Assembly: GCA_026989275.1 (NCBI GenBank)
Contig: JALSJQ010000034.1
Location: 1 to 64,000, forward strand
DNA: 64,000 nt
Direction of reading: 5' to 3'
Source: Albidovulum sp.
GTDB taxonomy: Bacteria; Pseudomonadota; Alphaproteobacteria; Rhodobacterales; Rhodobacteraceae
Part shown: piece after piece, positions 29,915 to 38,880 of the stretch
Layout: each line of letters opens with the position of its first letter
Numbering within the stretch: the first letter of the stretch is position 1
Translations under genes and position numbers: made by a program
Notes under the pieces: generated by a model
The model's input: only the letters and a program-made list of their open reading frames with translations
What the model was told of the DNA's origin: nothing
Databases searched by the model: none

Positions 29915-30631
29915 ATGACCGCGCTCGAGCTTGCCCCCTACCGTGATGCCGCGCCTCTCGAGGTGCGCGACCTCGCCTGCCGGCGCGGCGAGCGGCTGAT
30001 TCTCGAAGGGGTGGAATTTTCCGTCCCCCCGGGGCGGGCGCTCATCCTGCGGGCGCCCAACGGGGCCGGCAAGACCACGCTCCTGCGTGCCGTCGCCCGG
30101 CTGACGCCCCCCGTGCGCGGCACCATCAGCCTCTCGCCCGAACGGATGACGTGGTTCGGTCATGCCGACGGCGTCAAGGCCCAGCTCACCGTGACCGAGA
30201 ATCTGGACTTCTGGGCCCGCGTGCATGGCAGCGACACCATCGCACCGGCTCTTGCGGCCTTCCGTCTCGAGGATCTCGCCGATCGCCCCGCCGCCTATCT
30301 CTCCGCCGGCCAGCGGCGCCGGCTCGGCCTTGCGCGGCTTCTTGTCGCAAGGCGGCCGGTCTGGCTGCTCGACGAGCCCACCGTCTCGCTCGATTCCGCC
30401 ACCGTCGCCACCTTCGCGCGGGTGGTCGGCGCCCATCTGGCGGCCGGCGGTCTTGCGCTCATCGCCACGCACATTCCCCTCGGACTGGACGAGGAGGACG
30501 TGCTCGACGTCACGCCGTTTCGTGCCCGCGAGAACGCCGAACGCGCCCATGACCCTTTCCTCGACGCCGGCTTCGCCCCGATGGCCGGTGCCCGGGACGG
30601 GACGGCGCAGGACGGGGAGACGCGGCCATGA
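29915..30631 (+). CDS. ccmA: Heme exporter ATP-binding protein CcmA
   Basis: 238-residue ABC ATPase of the CcmABCD complex, which releases holo-CcmE for cytochrome c maturation. Motifs: a Walker A variant ([13 protein letters not shown], with Ala replacing the first Gly of GPNGAGKT), the CcmA-type signature [16 protein letters not shown], Walker [13 protein letters not shown] and switch His in IATHIPLGL. The last 45 residues are a weakly conserved tail. The stop overlaps the ccmB start by 4 bp. It is first in ccmA-ccmB-ccmC-ccmD-ccmG. Confidence 0.94.
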   Translation: MTALELAPYRDAAPLEVRDLACRRGERLILEGVEFSVPPGRALILRAPNGAGKTTLLRAVARLTPPVRGTISLSPERMTWFGHADGVKAQLTVTENLDFWARVHGSDTIAPALAAFRLEDLADRPAAYLSAGQRRRLGLARLLVARRPVWLLDEPTVSLDSATVATFARVVGAHLAAGGLALIATHIPLGLDEEDVLDVTPFRARENAERAHDPFLDAGFAPMAGARDGTAQDGETRP

Positions 30632-31284
30632 TGGCGCTCCTGGGACGGGATCTGGCGCTCGCGCTGCGCTCGGGGGGCGGCTTCGGACTCTCCCTCGCCT
30701 TCTTCCTGATCGTGGTCGTGTTCGTGCCCTTCGGCGTCGGCCCCGACACGGAAGTGCTCGCCCGCATCGCTCCCGGCGTGCTGTGGATCGCGGCGCTCCT
30801 GTCCTGTCTCCTCTCGCTCGACCGCATCTTCCAGCTCGACTGGGAGGACGGCTCGCTCGACGCTCTCGTCATGGCGCCGCTCCCCCTCGAAGGGGTGGTG
30901 GCGATGAAGGCCCTGGCCCACTGGCTGACCACCGGGCTGCCGCTGACGGTGATCGCGCCGCTTCTGGGCGTGCTCCTCGATCTGCCGGGGCCGGCGGCGC
31001 CCTGGGTGTTTCTCTCGCTGCTCGTCGGCACGCCGGCGCTGAGCCTGCTCGGCGCCTTCGGTGCCGCCCTCACCGTCGGCATCCGCCGCGGCGGCCTGCT
31101 CCTCTCGCTGCTCGTGATGCCGCTCTACATCCCGACGCTGATCTTCGGCGCGCTCACGGCAAGCCGCGCCGGAGAAGGGCTCGACTTCCTCACCCCCTTC
31201 GCGCTTCTGGGGGGGGTGACGCTGCTTGCGGCCGCCCTCATCCCCTTCGCCGCCGCGGCCGCCCTGCGCATCAATTTGCGCTGA
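30628..31284 (+). CDS. ccmB: Heme exporter membrane protein CcmB
   Basis: 218 residues with six hydrophobic helices. The N-terminal [16 protein letters not shown] and the conserved [24 protein letters not shown] region are hallmark CcmB. It is the membrane subunit of the CcmABCD ABC complex in the inner membrane. It overlaps ccmA by 4 bp, and 110 bp precede ccmC, leaving room for an internal signal although I see no clear one. Confidence 0.95.
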   Translation: MMALLGRDLALALRSGGGFGLSLAFFLIVVVFVPFGVGPDTEVLARIAPGVLWIAALLSCLLSLDRIFQLDWEDGSLDALVMAPLPLEGVVAMKALAHWLTTGLPLTVIAPLLGVLLDLPGPAAPWVFLSLLVGTPALSLLGAFGAALTVGIRRGGLLLSLLVMPLYIPTLIFGALTASRAGEGLDFLTPFALLGGVTLLAAALIPFAAAAALRINLR

Positions 31285-31394
31285 GCCCGTCTCCCGCCCT
31301 TCGCCGAGCCCGATTTCCTTTCCCGGCCGCAGCTGGCGCAAGCGTGACCGAACAGCCCATTGCCCCCGCCCCTGCCAGAGGCTAGAGGGAGGGC

Positions 31395-32123
31395 ATGTCG
31401 ATCTGGGAATATGCCAACCCCGTGCGCTTCATGCGCCTTTCGGACCGGGTGCTGCCGTGGCTCGCGGCGCTCTCCGCCATCGTGATGCTCGTGGCGTTGG
31501 TCTGGGGATTCTTCTTCACCCCCGACGACTACCGCCAGGGCTCGACGGTGAAGATCATCTTCATCCATGTGCCGGCGGCGATGATCGCCATCAATGCCTG
31601 GGTGATGATGCTGGTCGCCTCGCTGATCTGGCTCGTGCGGCGCCACCACGTCTCGGCACTGGCGGCCAAGGCCGCGGCTCCGGTCGGCGCGGTCATGACG
31701 ATGATCGCCCTCGTCACCGGGGCGGTCTGGGGCGAGCCGATGTGGGGCACCTGGTGGGCCTGGGATCCGCGGCTCACCTCCTTCCTGATCCTGTTCCTGT
31801 TCTATCTCGGCTACATCGCGCTCTGGGCCGCGATCGACAATCCCGACACCGCCGCCGATCTGACCTCGGTGCTGGCGATCGTCGGTTCGGTCTTCGCGGT
31901 GCTCTCGCGCTATGCGGCGTTGATCTGGAACCAGGGGCTGCATCAGGGCGCCTCGCTGTCGATGGACCGCGCCGAGCATGTAGCCGACGTGTTCTACTAT
32001 CCGCTCGTCACCGCGATCGTCGGTTTCATCCTGCTTTTCGTCACCCTCGTCGTCCTGCGCACCCGCACCGAGATCCGCGCGCGGCGACTGCGGGCGCTGC
32101 TGGCACGGGAGAGCCGCGAATGA
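31395..32123 (+). CDS. ccmC: Heme-handling protein CcmC
   Basis: 242 residues with six membrane helices and the Trp-rich heme-binding motif WGEPMWGTWWAWDPRLTS (about residues 112-129). Conserved His residues flank it (IIFIHVPAAM and WNQGLHQGASLS). CcmC presents heme to CcmE on the periplasmic side. The TGA overlaps the tandem ATGATG start of ccmD. Confidence 0.96.
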   Translation: MSIWEYANPVRFMRLSDRVLPWLAALSAIVMLVALVWGFFFTPDDYRQGSTVKIIFIHVPAAMIAINAWVMMLVASLIWLVRRHHVSALAAKAAAPVGAVMTMIALVTGAVWGEPMWGTWWAWDPRLTSFLILFLFYLGYIALWAAIDNPDTAADLTSVLAIVGSVFAVLSRYAALIWNQGLHQGASLSMDRAEHVADVFYYPLVTAIVGFILLFVTLVVLRTRTEIRARRLRALLARESRE

Positions 32124-32290
32124 TGCCGGATCTGGGAAAATACGCGCTCTGGGTGCTTTCGGCCTACGGCGCAGGGCTCGTTCTGATCGCCGCTCTCGTA
32201 ATCCAGTCGATCTGGCGCGACCGCAAGATGGCGCGGCTGCTTGCGGAGATCGAGGCACGGCAGAAGCGCAGCGGCGGCCGGCACGGCTGA
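32120..32290 (+). CDS. ccmD: Heme exporter small subunit CcmD
   Basis: 56 residues. A single membrane helix (YALWVLSAYGAGLVLIAAL) is followed by a charged, basic cytoplasmic tail (SIWRDRKMARLLAEIEARQKR), the usual CcmD plan. The tandem ATGATG at 32120-32125 overlaps the ccmC stop, so translation is coupled; either ATG may be used. CcmD stabilises CcmC-CcmE and helps release holo-CcmE. Confidence 0.88.
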   Translation: MMPDLGKYALWVLSAYGAGLVLIAALVIQSIWRDRKMARLLAEIEARQKRSGGRHG

Positions 32291-32488
32291 GCAGACCGGC
32301 GCCTCCGGGCGGCCCCTTTCCTTGCGCGCAGGTGAATGCCGGATGACCGGGGAGAGCATCGTCGGCAGGATTCGGGGTTTCCCCCGTCCCTCGCGCGCAC
32401 GTGAACACCGCCCGTTTGAACGGCATGCGATTTCGTGTCACAGGAACCGCAGGCGACCAGGCCCCCTCGACGAAAGGTGGAGTGCACC

Positions 32489-33112
32489 ATGCAGGACGAA
32501 AAACGCGCCGAACCCCGCGAGGACACGGTTTCTTCGGCAACTTCTTCGCCGGCCGGAGATGTCCGGCCCCGGCGGCGCATCCCGGTTCTGGCGCTGCTGC
32601 CGCCGCTTCTCTTTCTCGTCATCGCGGGTTTTTTCTATGCCGGGCTCGGCCGTGACGATCAGCTTCCATCGACCATGATCGGTCGCCCGGCGCCGACGGT
32701 GCAGGCCCCCCCCCTTGGAAAGCTGCCCGTGCTCACGGACGAGATGATCCGGGCGCCCGAAGTCAAGCTGGTCAATTTCTGGGCCAGCTGGTGCCTGCCC
32801 TGCCGCGCCGAACACGCCCAGCTGATGGAAATGAACCGCCGGGGCGTGAAGATCTACGGCGTCAACTACAAGGACAAGCCCGAAAACGGGCTTGGCTTCC
32901 TCGCCGAGCTCGGCAATCCCTTCCACGCGATCGGCACCGACCGGAGCGGCCGCATGGCGATCGACTGGGGGGTGTATGGCGTTCCCGAAACCTTCGTCAT
33001 CGACCCTTCCGGCAAGGTCGTGCTGCGCTTCGCCGGCCCGATCACCCGCGAGGTGATGGAAAACACTATTCTTCCCGTGATCGAAAAAGCCGCCGCCGGC
33101 GGCGGCGAATGA
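32489..33112 (+). CDS. ccmG: Thiol:disulfide interchange protein CcmG/DsbE
   Basis: 207 residues. One N-terminal membrane anchor (VLALLPPLLFLVIAGFFYA) precedes a periplasmic thioredoxin domain with NFWASWCLPCRAEH and the CcmG-type GVYGVPETFVIDPSGKV. It keeps apocytochrome c thiols reduced for heme attachment. I choose ATG 32489 (MQDEKRAEP) with AGGTGGAG upstream; a GTG at 32435 would add 18 residues without a good site. About 200 bp separate it from ccmD. Confidence 0.93.
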   Translation: MQDEKRAEPREDTVSSATSSPAGDVRPRRRIPVLALLPPLLFLVIAGFFYAGLGRDDQLPSTMIGRPAPTVQAPPLGKLPVLTDEMIRAPEVKLVNFWASWCLPCRAEHAQLMEMNRRGVKIYGVNYKDKPENGLGFLAELGNPFHAIGTDRSGRMAIDWGVYGVPETFVIDPSGKVVLRFAGPITREVMENTILPVIEKAAAGGGE

Positions 33113-33499
33113 GGGCGTCGGACGCGGCAACGGCGCCGGCCCGGACACGCAAGACCCGCCGGATTTCACGGCGGCACGAGGCGCGGCGGCGGACGGAGAA
33201 CTGCCTTTCTGAGAAGATTGCAGGTGAAACCCTCTGCCAGGCTTCATTGTGACATCGGCCCGTGATGCACCCCGATCGGCACATTCACACATGCACACAT
33301 GGCATGTCGCGGCCCGGCATGGGCCGCGTGCTGACCACATGAACCATGAACCGTGCGATCATGCGGCCGTCTTGCCCCTGCCCCGCGACGCCGGTGCGGG
33401 CGAGACCATGCGTTCCTTCGCGCGTCGTCGCGTCCCTCTCCCGTCACATCATCCCATGCGCTGCCTCGGGGAGCATGCCGGAAAGGCAGACCCTGCCCG
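33113..33499. other. Gene-free convergent interval ccmG/ctaA
   Basis: 387 bp between converging stops. An ATGA overlap with the ccmG stop opens a 47-residue basic frame that I do not trust. It contains CACACAT-like repeats (33283-33302) and a perfect 8-bp stem hairpin (CGCGGCCC-GGCAT-GGGCCGCG, 33308-33328). No U-tract follows. Could hide a small RNA or just act as a junction. Confidence 0.5.
33308..33328. terminator. Hairpin in ccmG/ctaA convergent interval
   Basis: Perfect 8-bp GC stem with a 5-base loop and no U-tract on either strand. Position between convergent genes suggests, but does not show, a termination role. Confidence 0.3.
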
Positions 33500-34651
33500 T
33501 CACCCCGGGTTGCGGCCGAGCGCATCGCCCCGCGGGTAGAGGGCGAGGAAGCGTGCCCGCAAGGCCGTCACGACCACTGCCACCGCCCCGAGCTGGTGGA
33601 CGAGGGCGATGGGGGGCAGCGCCGCCGTCATCACCGTCGCGATGCCGAGGACGATCTGGAGCGTCACCACTCCCATCAGCCAGCCATGGGCGCGGCGCAC
33701 CTCGGCATAAGGGTTGCGCCGCGCCTTGAAATAAAGCCAGATCGCCGTTGCGAAGACCAGATAGCCCACCATGCGGTGGTTGAACTGGACCAGCGCCGGA
33801 TTTTCGAAGAAATTGCTCCAGAAGGGTTCGTAGTCGAAGCTTTCCGAGGGCAGGAATTCGCCGTTCATCAACGGCCAGTCGATATAGCCGCGCCCGGCGT
33901 CGATCCCGGCGACGAGCGCACCGAGCAGCACCTGGAAGGCCGCAAGGGCGATGAACCAGCCCGTTGCCCGCGCAAGCCGCGCATCCCCCTTGCGCCGGGC
34001 CTGAAGAAGCTCGCCCTCCTCGCGCGCGAGACGGAAGCCGTACCAGGCGATAAGCCCCAGGATGAGGAAGGCGATGCCGAGATGGGTGGCGAGACGATAG
34101 GAAGCGACATCGACCATCCGCCCCGTCAGCCCTGACGAGACCATCCACCAGCCGATCGCGCCCTGCAGCCCGCCGAGAAGGCCGATGCCGAAGAGCCGCC
34201 CCGTCCAGCCCGGAGGGATCTGCCCGCGCAGCCAGAACCACAGGAAGCCGACGGCCCAGACCAGACCGATCAGCCGCCCCAGCAGCCGGTGACCCCATTC
34301 CCACCAGTAGATCGACTTGAACTCGCCCAGCGTCATCCCCCGGTTCTGGAGCTGATATTCGGGCGTGTTGCGGTATTTCGCGAATTCCGACTGCCAGTCG
34401 GCATCGCTCAGCGGCGGAATGGCGCCGGTCACGGGTTTCCATTCGGTGATCGAGAGCCCCGAATCGGTCAGCCGGGTGAGGCCGCCGACGGCGATCATCA
34501 GCGTCACCAGGGCAAAGAGCACGAGGAGCCAGGCCCGGATCGCCCGCCGCGCGCCCCGGCGCCGGCCCGAGATGAGGCCGCTCCGGGGCACCTCCTCGCG
34601 GGGCTCCGTCCCTTCGGCCTCGACGAATACGCTGCGCTTGCCTTCTGCCAT
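33500..34651 (-). CDS. ctaA: Heme A synthase CtaA (COX15 type)
   Basis: 383 residues and eight membrane helices. It oxidises the heme O methyl group to make heme A for aa3-type oxidases. COX15 signatures: VGGLTRLTDSGLSITEWKP in the first segment, EWGHRLLGRLIGLVW, ATHLGIAF, FNHRMVGYLV and LVHQLGAVAVV, which carry the heme-ligand histidines. The loop KYRNTPEYQLQNRGM is typical of the alphaproteobacterial/mitochondrial form. The start at 34651 has AGGAGG just upstream; a longer frame to 35179 overlaps trmJ. It follows trmJ on the same strand. Confidence 0.95.
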   Translation of the reverse strand: MAEGKRSVFVEAEGTEPREEVPRSGLISGRRRGARRAIRAWLLVLFALVTLMIAVGGLTRLTDSGLSITEWKPVTGAIPPLSDADWQSEFAKYRNTPEYQLQNRGMTLGEFKSIYWWEWGHRLLGRLIGLVWAVGFLWFWLRGQIPPGWTGRLFGIGLLGGLQGAIGWWMVSSGLTGRMVDVASYRLATHLGIAFLILGLIAWYGFRLAREEGELLQARRKGDARLARATGWFIALAAFQVLLGALVAGIDAGRGYIDWPLMNGEFLPSESFDYEPFWSNFFENPALVQFNHRMVGYLVFATAIWLYFKARRNPYAEVRRAHGWLMGVVTLQIVLGIATVMTAALPPIALVHQLGAVAVVVTALRARFLALYPRGDALGRNPG

Positions 34652-34872
34652 CTCAGCCTCCTGAACCGGATCATTGCGGGAAACCCCCGCGGCCTGCCTC
34701 GTTCCGCGATCCGCGAGCACCCGCGTCATCGACCGCTCACGATCTTCGCGCCCCCCCGACCCTGGCATGTCCTCGGGCGTTCGCCCATCGGTTCGCCCGT
34801 CGCGGGCCGGCGCGAAGGTAATCCTCCGCCCCGCAAGCCGCAATGCTCCCCTTGGCCGCAGGCACGAGCGGC

Positions 34873-35694
34873 TTAGCGGCCATCGGGCGCCTTGCGCCGC
34901 GGACCGGGCCGGCGCCCCTCGGAGGGCAGAGCGTCGGCCAGCGCCTTTATCATGCCGTGAAGCGTGCGCACGTCGCGGTCGGTCAGATCGAGTCGCGCCA
35001 GCATGTTCCTGAGCCCCAGCCGCATCCCCTCGGCCTTCTCCACGGGCCAGAACCAGCCCGCCCGCTCGAGCGCCTCCTCCCAGCGCCGCGTGAGCGCCGC
35101 CACCTCGGCCCGGCTGGCCGGCCGGCGCTCCATGGCGGGGTTGACTGCCGGCGGCGACAACTCCGTCACCCTCCCCCATTCATAGGCCAGAAGCAGCACC
35201 GACTGGGCAAGGTTGAGCGAGGAGAAGGCCGGGTTGGTCGGGATCGAGACGATCGTGCCGGCCAGGGCGACATCCCCGTTGGCGAGCCCCGCGCGCTCGG
35301 GACCGAAGAGAAAGCCCACGCGCGCGCCGCGGCGGATGCGATCCAGCGCATCGGCCATCGCCTCGGCCGGGGCGAGCACCGGCTTCGTCAGCCCCCGCCG
35401 GCGGGCCGTGGTGGCATAGACGTGATCGAGATCGGCGACGGCGGCCTCGGTCGTCTCGTGGATGACCGCCTCGTCGAGCAGCCGCCCGGCCCCCGAGGCC
35501 ATCGCCACCGCCTTCGGGTTGGGCCAGCCGTCACGCGGGCCGACAAGGCGCATCCTGTCGAGGCCGAAATTCCACATCGCCCGGGCCGCCGCACCGATGT
35601 TCTCGCCCATCTGCGGCGCCACCAGCACCATGACGGGGCTGGCCGGCAGATCCGGTGCGGTGCGCTCCCCGGCCCGATCGCTTCCCGTCGTCAT
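34873..35694 (-). CDS. trmJ: tRNA (cytidine/uridine-2'-O-)-methyltransferase TrmJ-like
   Basis: 273-residue SPOUT methyltransferase. The N-terminal motif MGENIGAAARAMWNFG and the knotted SAM site LFGPERAGLANGDV and IPTNPAFSSLNLAQSV define the TrmJ/LasT group, which 2'-O-methylates position 32 of several tRNAs. The C-terminal helical extension (EALERAGWFWPVEKAEG, RNMLARLDLTDRDVRTLHG) is also typical. The start at 35694 follows AGGAGG. A divergent ThiE-like gene starts at 35870. Confidence 0.92.
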   Translation of the reverse strand: MTTGSDRAGERTAPDLPASPVMVLVAPQMGENIGAAARAMWNFGLDRMRLVGPRDGWPNPKAVAMASGAGRLLDEAVIHETTEAAVADLDHVYATTARRRGLTKPVLAPAEAMADALDRIRRGARVGFLFGPERAGLANGDVALAGTIVSIPTNPAFSSLNLAQSVLLLAYEWGRVTELSPPAVNPAMERRPASRAEVAALTRRWEEALERAGWFWPVEKAEGMRLGLRNMLARLDLTDRDVRTLHGMIKALADALPSEGRRPGPRRKAPDGR

Positions 35695-35869
35695 GGCACC
35701 TCCTGCCGTCTCTTCCGCAACTTCCCCGAGGCGGCTTCTGCCCCTTTTCGCCGCGCACGACAAGACGGAAGGGAGAGCCCCCTTGGCCCGGGCGGCGCGG
35801 CAGGCCATATTCGACCGGGAAGCGCTCTGCCCCATCGGGCGCACCAGGACAGGATCGCGGGAGAACGCC

Positions 35870-36544
35870 ATGGCCCCCTCGTCTCGACCCTCGCACGAGG
35901 CGCCCGACATGCCGGGGCTCTACCTTCTGAGCTCGCCGGTGATCGACGATGCCTTCCTCGCCGCGCTCGGGAAGATCCTCGAGCAGGTCGAGGTCGCCTG
36001 CCTGCGGCTTTCGCTGGCGGTGATGGGCGAAGCGGAGGTGGGCCGGGCGGTCGAGCGGGTGCGGCCGCTCACCGAATCGGCCGACCTGCCGGTGGTGATC
36101 GAGAACCACTACCGCCTCGTCGCGCCGCTCGGACTGGCCGGCGTGCACCTGAGCGACGGCGCCCGTTCGGTCCGCAAGGCCCGCAAGGCGCTCGGGGGAC
36201 GGGCGATCGTCGGCGCGACCTGCGGCGCCTCGCGCCATGAAGGGCTCGGCGCCGGCGAGGCGGGGGCCGACTATGTCGCCTTCGGTCCGGTGACGGCGAC
36301 GTCGCTCGGCACCGGCGAGCCGGTTGCGTTCGAAACCTTCGCCTGGTGGCACGAGATCATCGAGCTGCCGGTCGTGGCCGAGGGCGGTCTCACCCCCGAG
36401 CGCGTTCGTGCTCTTGCGCCGGTGGTCGATTTCCTCGCCCCCGGCCCCGAGATCTGGTCGGCCGACGACCCCGTCGCCGCCCTCGAAGCGCTCCTCGCCG
36501 CCGCACGGGAAGGCCGGGCCGCCACCCCGCACGCGACCGGATGA
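35870..36544 (+). CDS. ThiE/TenI-like TIM-barrel protein, non-canonical active site
   Basis: 224 residues resembling thiamine phosphate synthase: GLYLLSSPV at the start, LGLAGVHLSDGARSVR, GGRAIVGATCGASRHE, EAGADYVAFGPVTATSLG and PVVAEGGLTPERV. The conserved NDR-type pyrophosphate/Mg segment reads VVIENHYRLV, and the LGxxDL part of the family is replaced, so true thiamine phosphate synthase activity is doubtful. Such ThiE-like proteins occur in alphaproteobacteria alongside genuine ThiE. No other thiamine genes or TPP riboswitch are nearby. ATG at 35870 follows GGGAG. Confidence 0.75.
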   Translation: MAPSSRPSHEAPDMPGLYLLSSPVIDDAFLAALGKILEQVEVACLRLSLAVMGEAEVGRAVERVRPLTESADLPVVIENHYRLVAPLGLAGVHLSDGARSVRKARKALGGRAIVGATCGASRHEGLGAGEAGADYVAFGPVTATSLGTGEPVAFETFAWWHEIIELPVVAEGGLTPERVRALAPVVDFLAPGPEIWSADDPVAALEALLAAAREGRAATPHATG

Positions 36545-36645
36545 GCGGGCGGCGACGATCTCCCTTCCGGCGCGACCATGCGGCGCTTGATCGGCGAAGC
36601 GCCGCTCCCTATTGCTCTTGACACCGAAAACGGGAGAAGCAGGCC

Positions 36646-37215
36646 ATGAAGGGAAGCGAGGGCGGCGCGCCCGAAGGAACCGGCGGACAGGACGGCCCGA
36701 ACGCCCTGGAGAACGTCATCGAGAGGCTGATCTTCCTCAGCCGCTGGCTGATGGCACCGATCTATCTCGGCCTCGCGGGCACGCTCCTCGTGCTGCTCTG
36801 GGTGTTCTTCGTCGAGTTCTTCCACCTCCTCGAGAGTCTCGAGGCCGTCGATCCGACCCGGATCATTCTCGTCATCCTGTCGCTGATCGATTTGTCCCTC
36901 GTCGGCAATCTCCTCCTGATCGTGATCTTCTCGGGCTACGAGAACTTCGTCTCCCGGCTCGACGTGACCGACGAGGAGGACCGCCCCGACTGGCACGGCA
37001 AGATCGATTTCTCGGCCATCAAGCTCAAGCTCCTGGCCTCGATCGTCGCCATTTCGGCGATCCAGCTGCTCAAGGCCTTCATGGAGATCGGGAAATACGA
37101 CGAGAGCGAATTGCGATGGATGGTGGTGCTGCACCTCACATTCATCGTTTCGGGGGTGATGATGGCGCTGATGGACTGGATCAAGGCCCGCAGCCACAGC
37201 GAAAGGCACGGCTGA
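36646..37215 (+). CDS. UPF0114 (YqhA/TIGR00645) inner-membrane protein
   Basis: 189 residues with four membrane helices. Family signatures are ENVIERLIFLSRWLMAPIYL, LIDLSLVGNLLLIVIFSGYENFVS and KIDFSAIKLKLLASIVAISAIQLLKAFM, with a C-terminal WMVVLHLTFIVSGVMMALMDW. YqhA-like proteins have unknown function, though genetic hints in other bacteria tie the family to membrane stress. A good Shine-Dalgarno (GGGAGAAG) precedes the ATG. A 16-bp palindrome follows at 37298. Confidence 0.92.
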   Translation: MKGSEGGAPEGTGGQDGPNALENVIERLIFLSRWLMAPIYLGLAGTLLVLLWVFFVEFFHLLESLEAVDPTRIILVILSLIDLSLVGNLLLIVIFSGYENFVSRLDVTDEEDRPDWHGKIDFSAIKLKLLASIVAISAIQLLKAFMEIGKYDESELRWMVVLHLTFIVSGVMMALMDWIKARSHSERHG

Positions 37216-37297
37216 AGAAACACGCCGCAGGCCGGAGCGGCGGCACCGGGACCGGGGCGGCGGAATAGGGGCGCCGCGGCCGGGAGCACGAAGCGGC

Positions 37298-37313
37298 CGA
37301 AGGGTGCCCTTCG
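37298..37313. terminator. Tight hairpin at yqhA/CoA-transferase junction
   Basis: Inverted repeat CGAAGGG-TG-CCCTTCG about 85 bp past the UPF0114 stop, between convergent genes. No direct U-tract. Similar 7-2-7 repeat form to 24595-24610. Confidence 0.3.
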
Positions 37314-37486
37314 AGGCGCGGTTTTCCGGCAGGCGCGGAATGCGGCCGAGCGGGGCACATGAGCCGCCCCGTCGTCTTCCCGCGAACCCTTTTGCTTCAC
37401 AGGCCGGGAAACGGCGCCCGCTTTTCCCGGAGCGGCCGGCTCGCAAAGCGCGGTCTCTCGAAGGGCGGCCGACCGGGGCGCCACCC

Positions 37487-38719
37487 TCAGCGGCCCGCCT
37501 CCCCGCCCTCCGCTTCTTCCCCGCCGTCCGGGCCGCGGCCGAGCGTGGCCAGCACCTCCTCGGTGTGGGCACCGAGAGCGGGCGGCGGCAAGCGGTCGGC
37601 CCGGGCCGGGCTCCGCGAGAAGCGCACCGGTGGCTTGGTCGTCCAGAGCGGCCCTTCGCTCGGATGGTCGATCCGGCGGAAGAACCCCACCTGTGCCAGA
37701 TGCGGATCTGCGGGCAGATCCGAGAGCCGGTTCATCGGCATGGCGGGGATGTCTGCCGCTTCGGCGATGGCGAGCCATTCCGTGGTCGTGCGTTCGGGGC
37801 CCATTGCCACCAGCATGTCGTAAAGGGCGCCGATATGGCGGCTGCGCTCGGCGAGATCGTTGACCCAAGGATGATCGACCATCTCGGGCCGCCCCGTCAT
37901 CTCGAAGAAGCGCCGCCACTGGGCGTTGGTATAGGGCAGGAGGGTGACATGGCCGTCCTTCGTCGGCACCGGCCGGCGATGGGGGTCGAGCACGCGGGCA
38001 TAGCCGAAATTCTCCGGGCGTTCCTCGAAGGTGGCCGCGGCCATGTGCTCGGCGAGGAGAAAGGCCGCCAGTGTCTCGAACATCGGCACCTCGACATGCT
38101 GCCCCTCTCCCGTCCGTTCCCGGTGGAGAAGGGCGGCGGTGATCGCCTGGGCGGCGGTGAGCCCGGCGATCTTGTCGGCGATGATGGTCGGGATGTAGCG
38201 CGGCGGCTGCTCGGGTTCGACCATGGCCGAGAGCGCCGCCGCCCCGGCCGCGGCCTGCACCGTGTCGTCGAAGGCGGGACGGTCGGCGTAGGGGCCGCCG
38301 CTGCCGAAACCGGTGAGGGCGACGGTGACGAGACGCGGATTGGCGGCGGCCAGCGCCTCGGGAGTGATGCCGAGGCGCGCCAGGGCCTTCGGCCGCACGG
38401 AGGAGACGAAGACGTCGGCCCCGGCCACGAGATCGAACAGCGCCGCCCTGCCCGACGCGCTCTTGAGATCGAGCACCACGCTTTTCTTGTTGCGGTTGAC
38501 GGCGAGAAAGAGCGCGCCCATCCCCGGCGACCGGAAGGGGGCGACATGGCGCATCATGTCGCCCTCGGGTGATTCGATCTTGATGACCTCGGCGCCCTGA
38601 TCGGCGAGGATCTGGGTCGCGAGCGGCCCGAAGATTACCGCCGTGAGATCGATCACGCGGATGCCGGCCAGGGGCCCCGGCCGATCGCCGCCCTGCCCGT
38701 CCTCCTGCTCCATCTGCAT
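37487..38719 (-). CDS. CaiB/BaiF-family (class III) CoA-transferase
   Basis: 410 residues. Class III transferases move CoA between carboxylic acids through a catalytic Asp, here in AFDDTVQAAAG near residue 150. Other signatures: GIRVIDLTAVIFGPLATQILADQGAEVIKIE, NRNKKSVVLDLKS and HVEVPMFETLAAFLLAEH. The start MQMEQEDG at 38719 follows AGGAGG. A crotonase gene begins 162 bp away on the other strand, so the pair may handle an acyl-CoA intermediate. Substrate unknown; no oxalate or carnitine genes nearby. Confidence 0.9.
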   Translation of the reverse strand: MQMEQEDGQGGDRPGPLAGIRVIDLTAVIFGPLATQILADQGAEVIKIESPEGDMMRHVAPFRSPGMGALFLAVNRNKKSVVLDLKSASGRAALFDLVAGADVFVSSVRPKALARLGITPEALAAANPRLVTVALTGFGSGGPYADRPAFDDTVQAAAGAAALSAMVEPEQPPRYIPTIIADKIAGLTAAQAITAALLHRERTGEGQHVEVPMFETLAAFLLAEHMAAATFEERPENFGYARVLDPHRRPVPTKDGHVTLLPYTNAQWRRFFEMTGRPEMVDHPWVNDLAERSRHIGALYDMLVAMGPERTTTEWLAIAEAADIPAMPMNRLSDLPADPHLAQVGFFRRIDHPSEGPLWTTKPPVRFSRSPARADRLPPPALGAHTEEVLATLGRGPDGGEEAEGGEAGR

Positions 38720-38880
38720 TCCCGCCCCCTCCTTTCGCGGGCTCTGCCGCCGGGGATCGCGCCGTCGCCCTGCCCGACGCCCCCGCCGCGCCCCTTGCCT
38801 AGCGGCCCGTTGTCTGACAATCGTGTCCTTGGCCCATTCCGCCGGGCTTGTCGAGACGGGGTGCAATCGAGGAGGGGCAG

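Noticed and set aside
32311-32410. Similar segments (GCGCGCAGGTGAATGCC and GCGCGCACGTGAACACC) between ccmD and ccmG, considered as a direct repeat
   Set aside because: Match is partial and GC-driven; no spacing or structure supports a regulatory repeat.
33109-33252. 47-residue frame overlapping the ccmG stop
   Set aside because: ATGA overlap is attractive, but the product is very basic (Arg/Ala/Thr) without helices or motif, and low-quality codon use suggests chance.
33283-33302. CACACAT-like short repeats near ccmG/ctaA, considered as part of a CRISPR or repeat element
   Set aside because: Only two or three degenerate copies within 20 bases, no spacer pattern, no cas genes.
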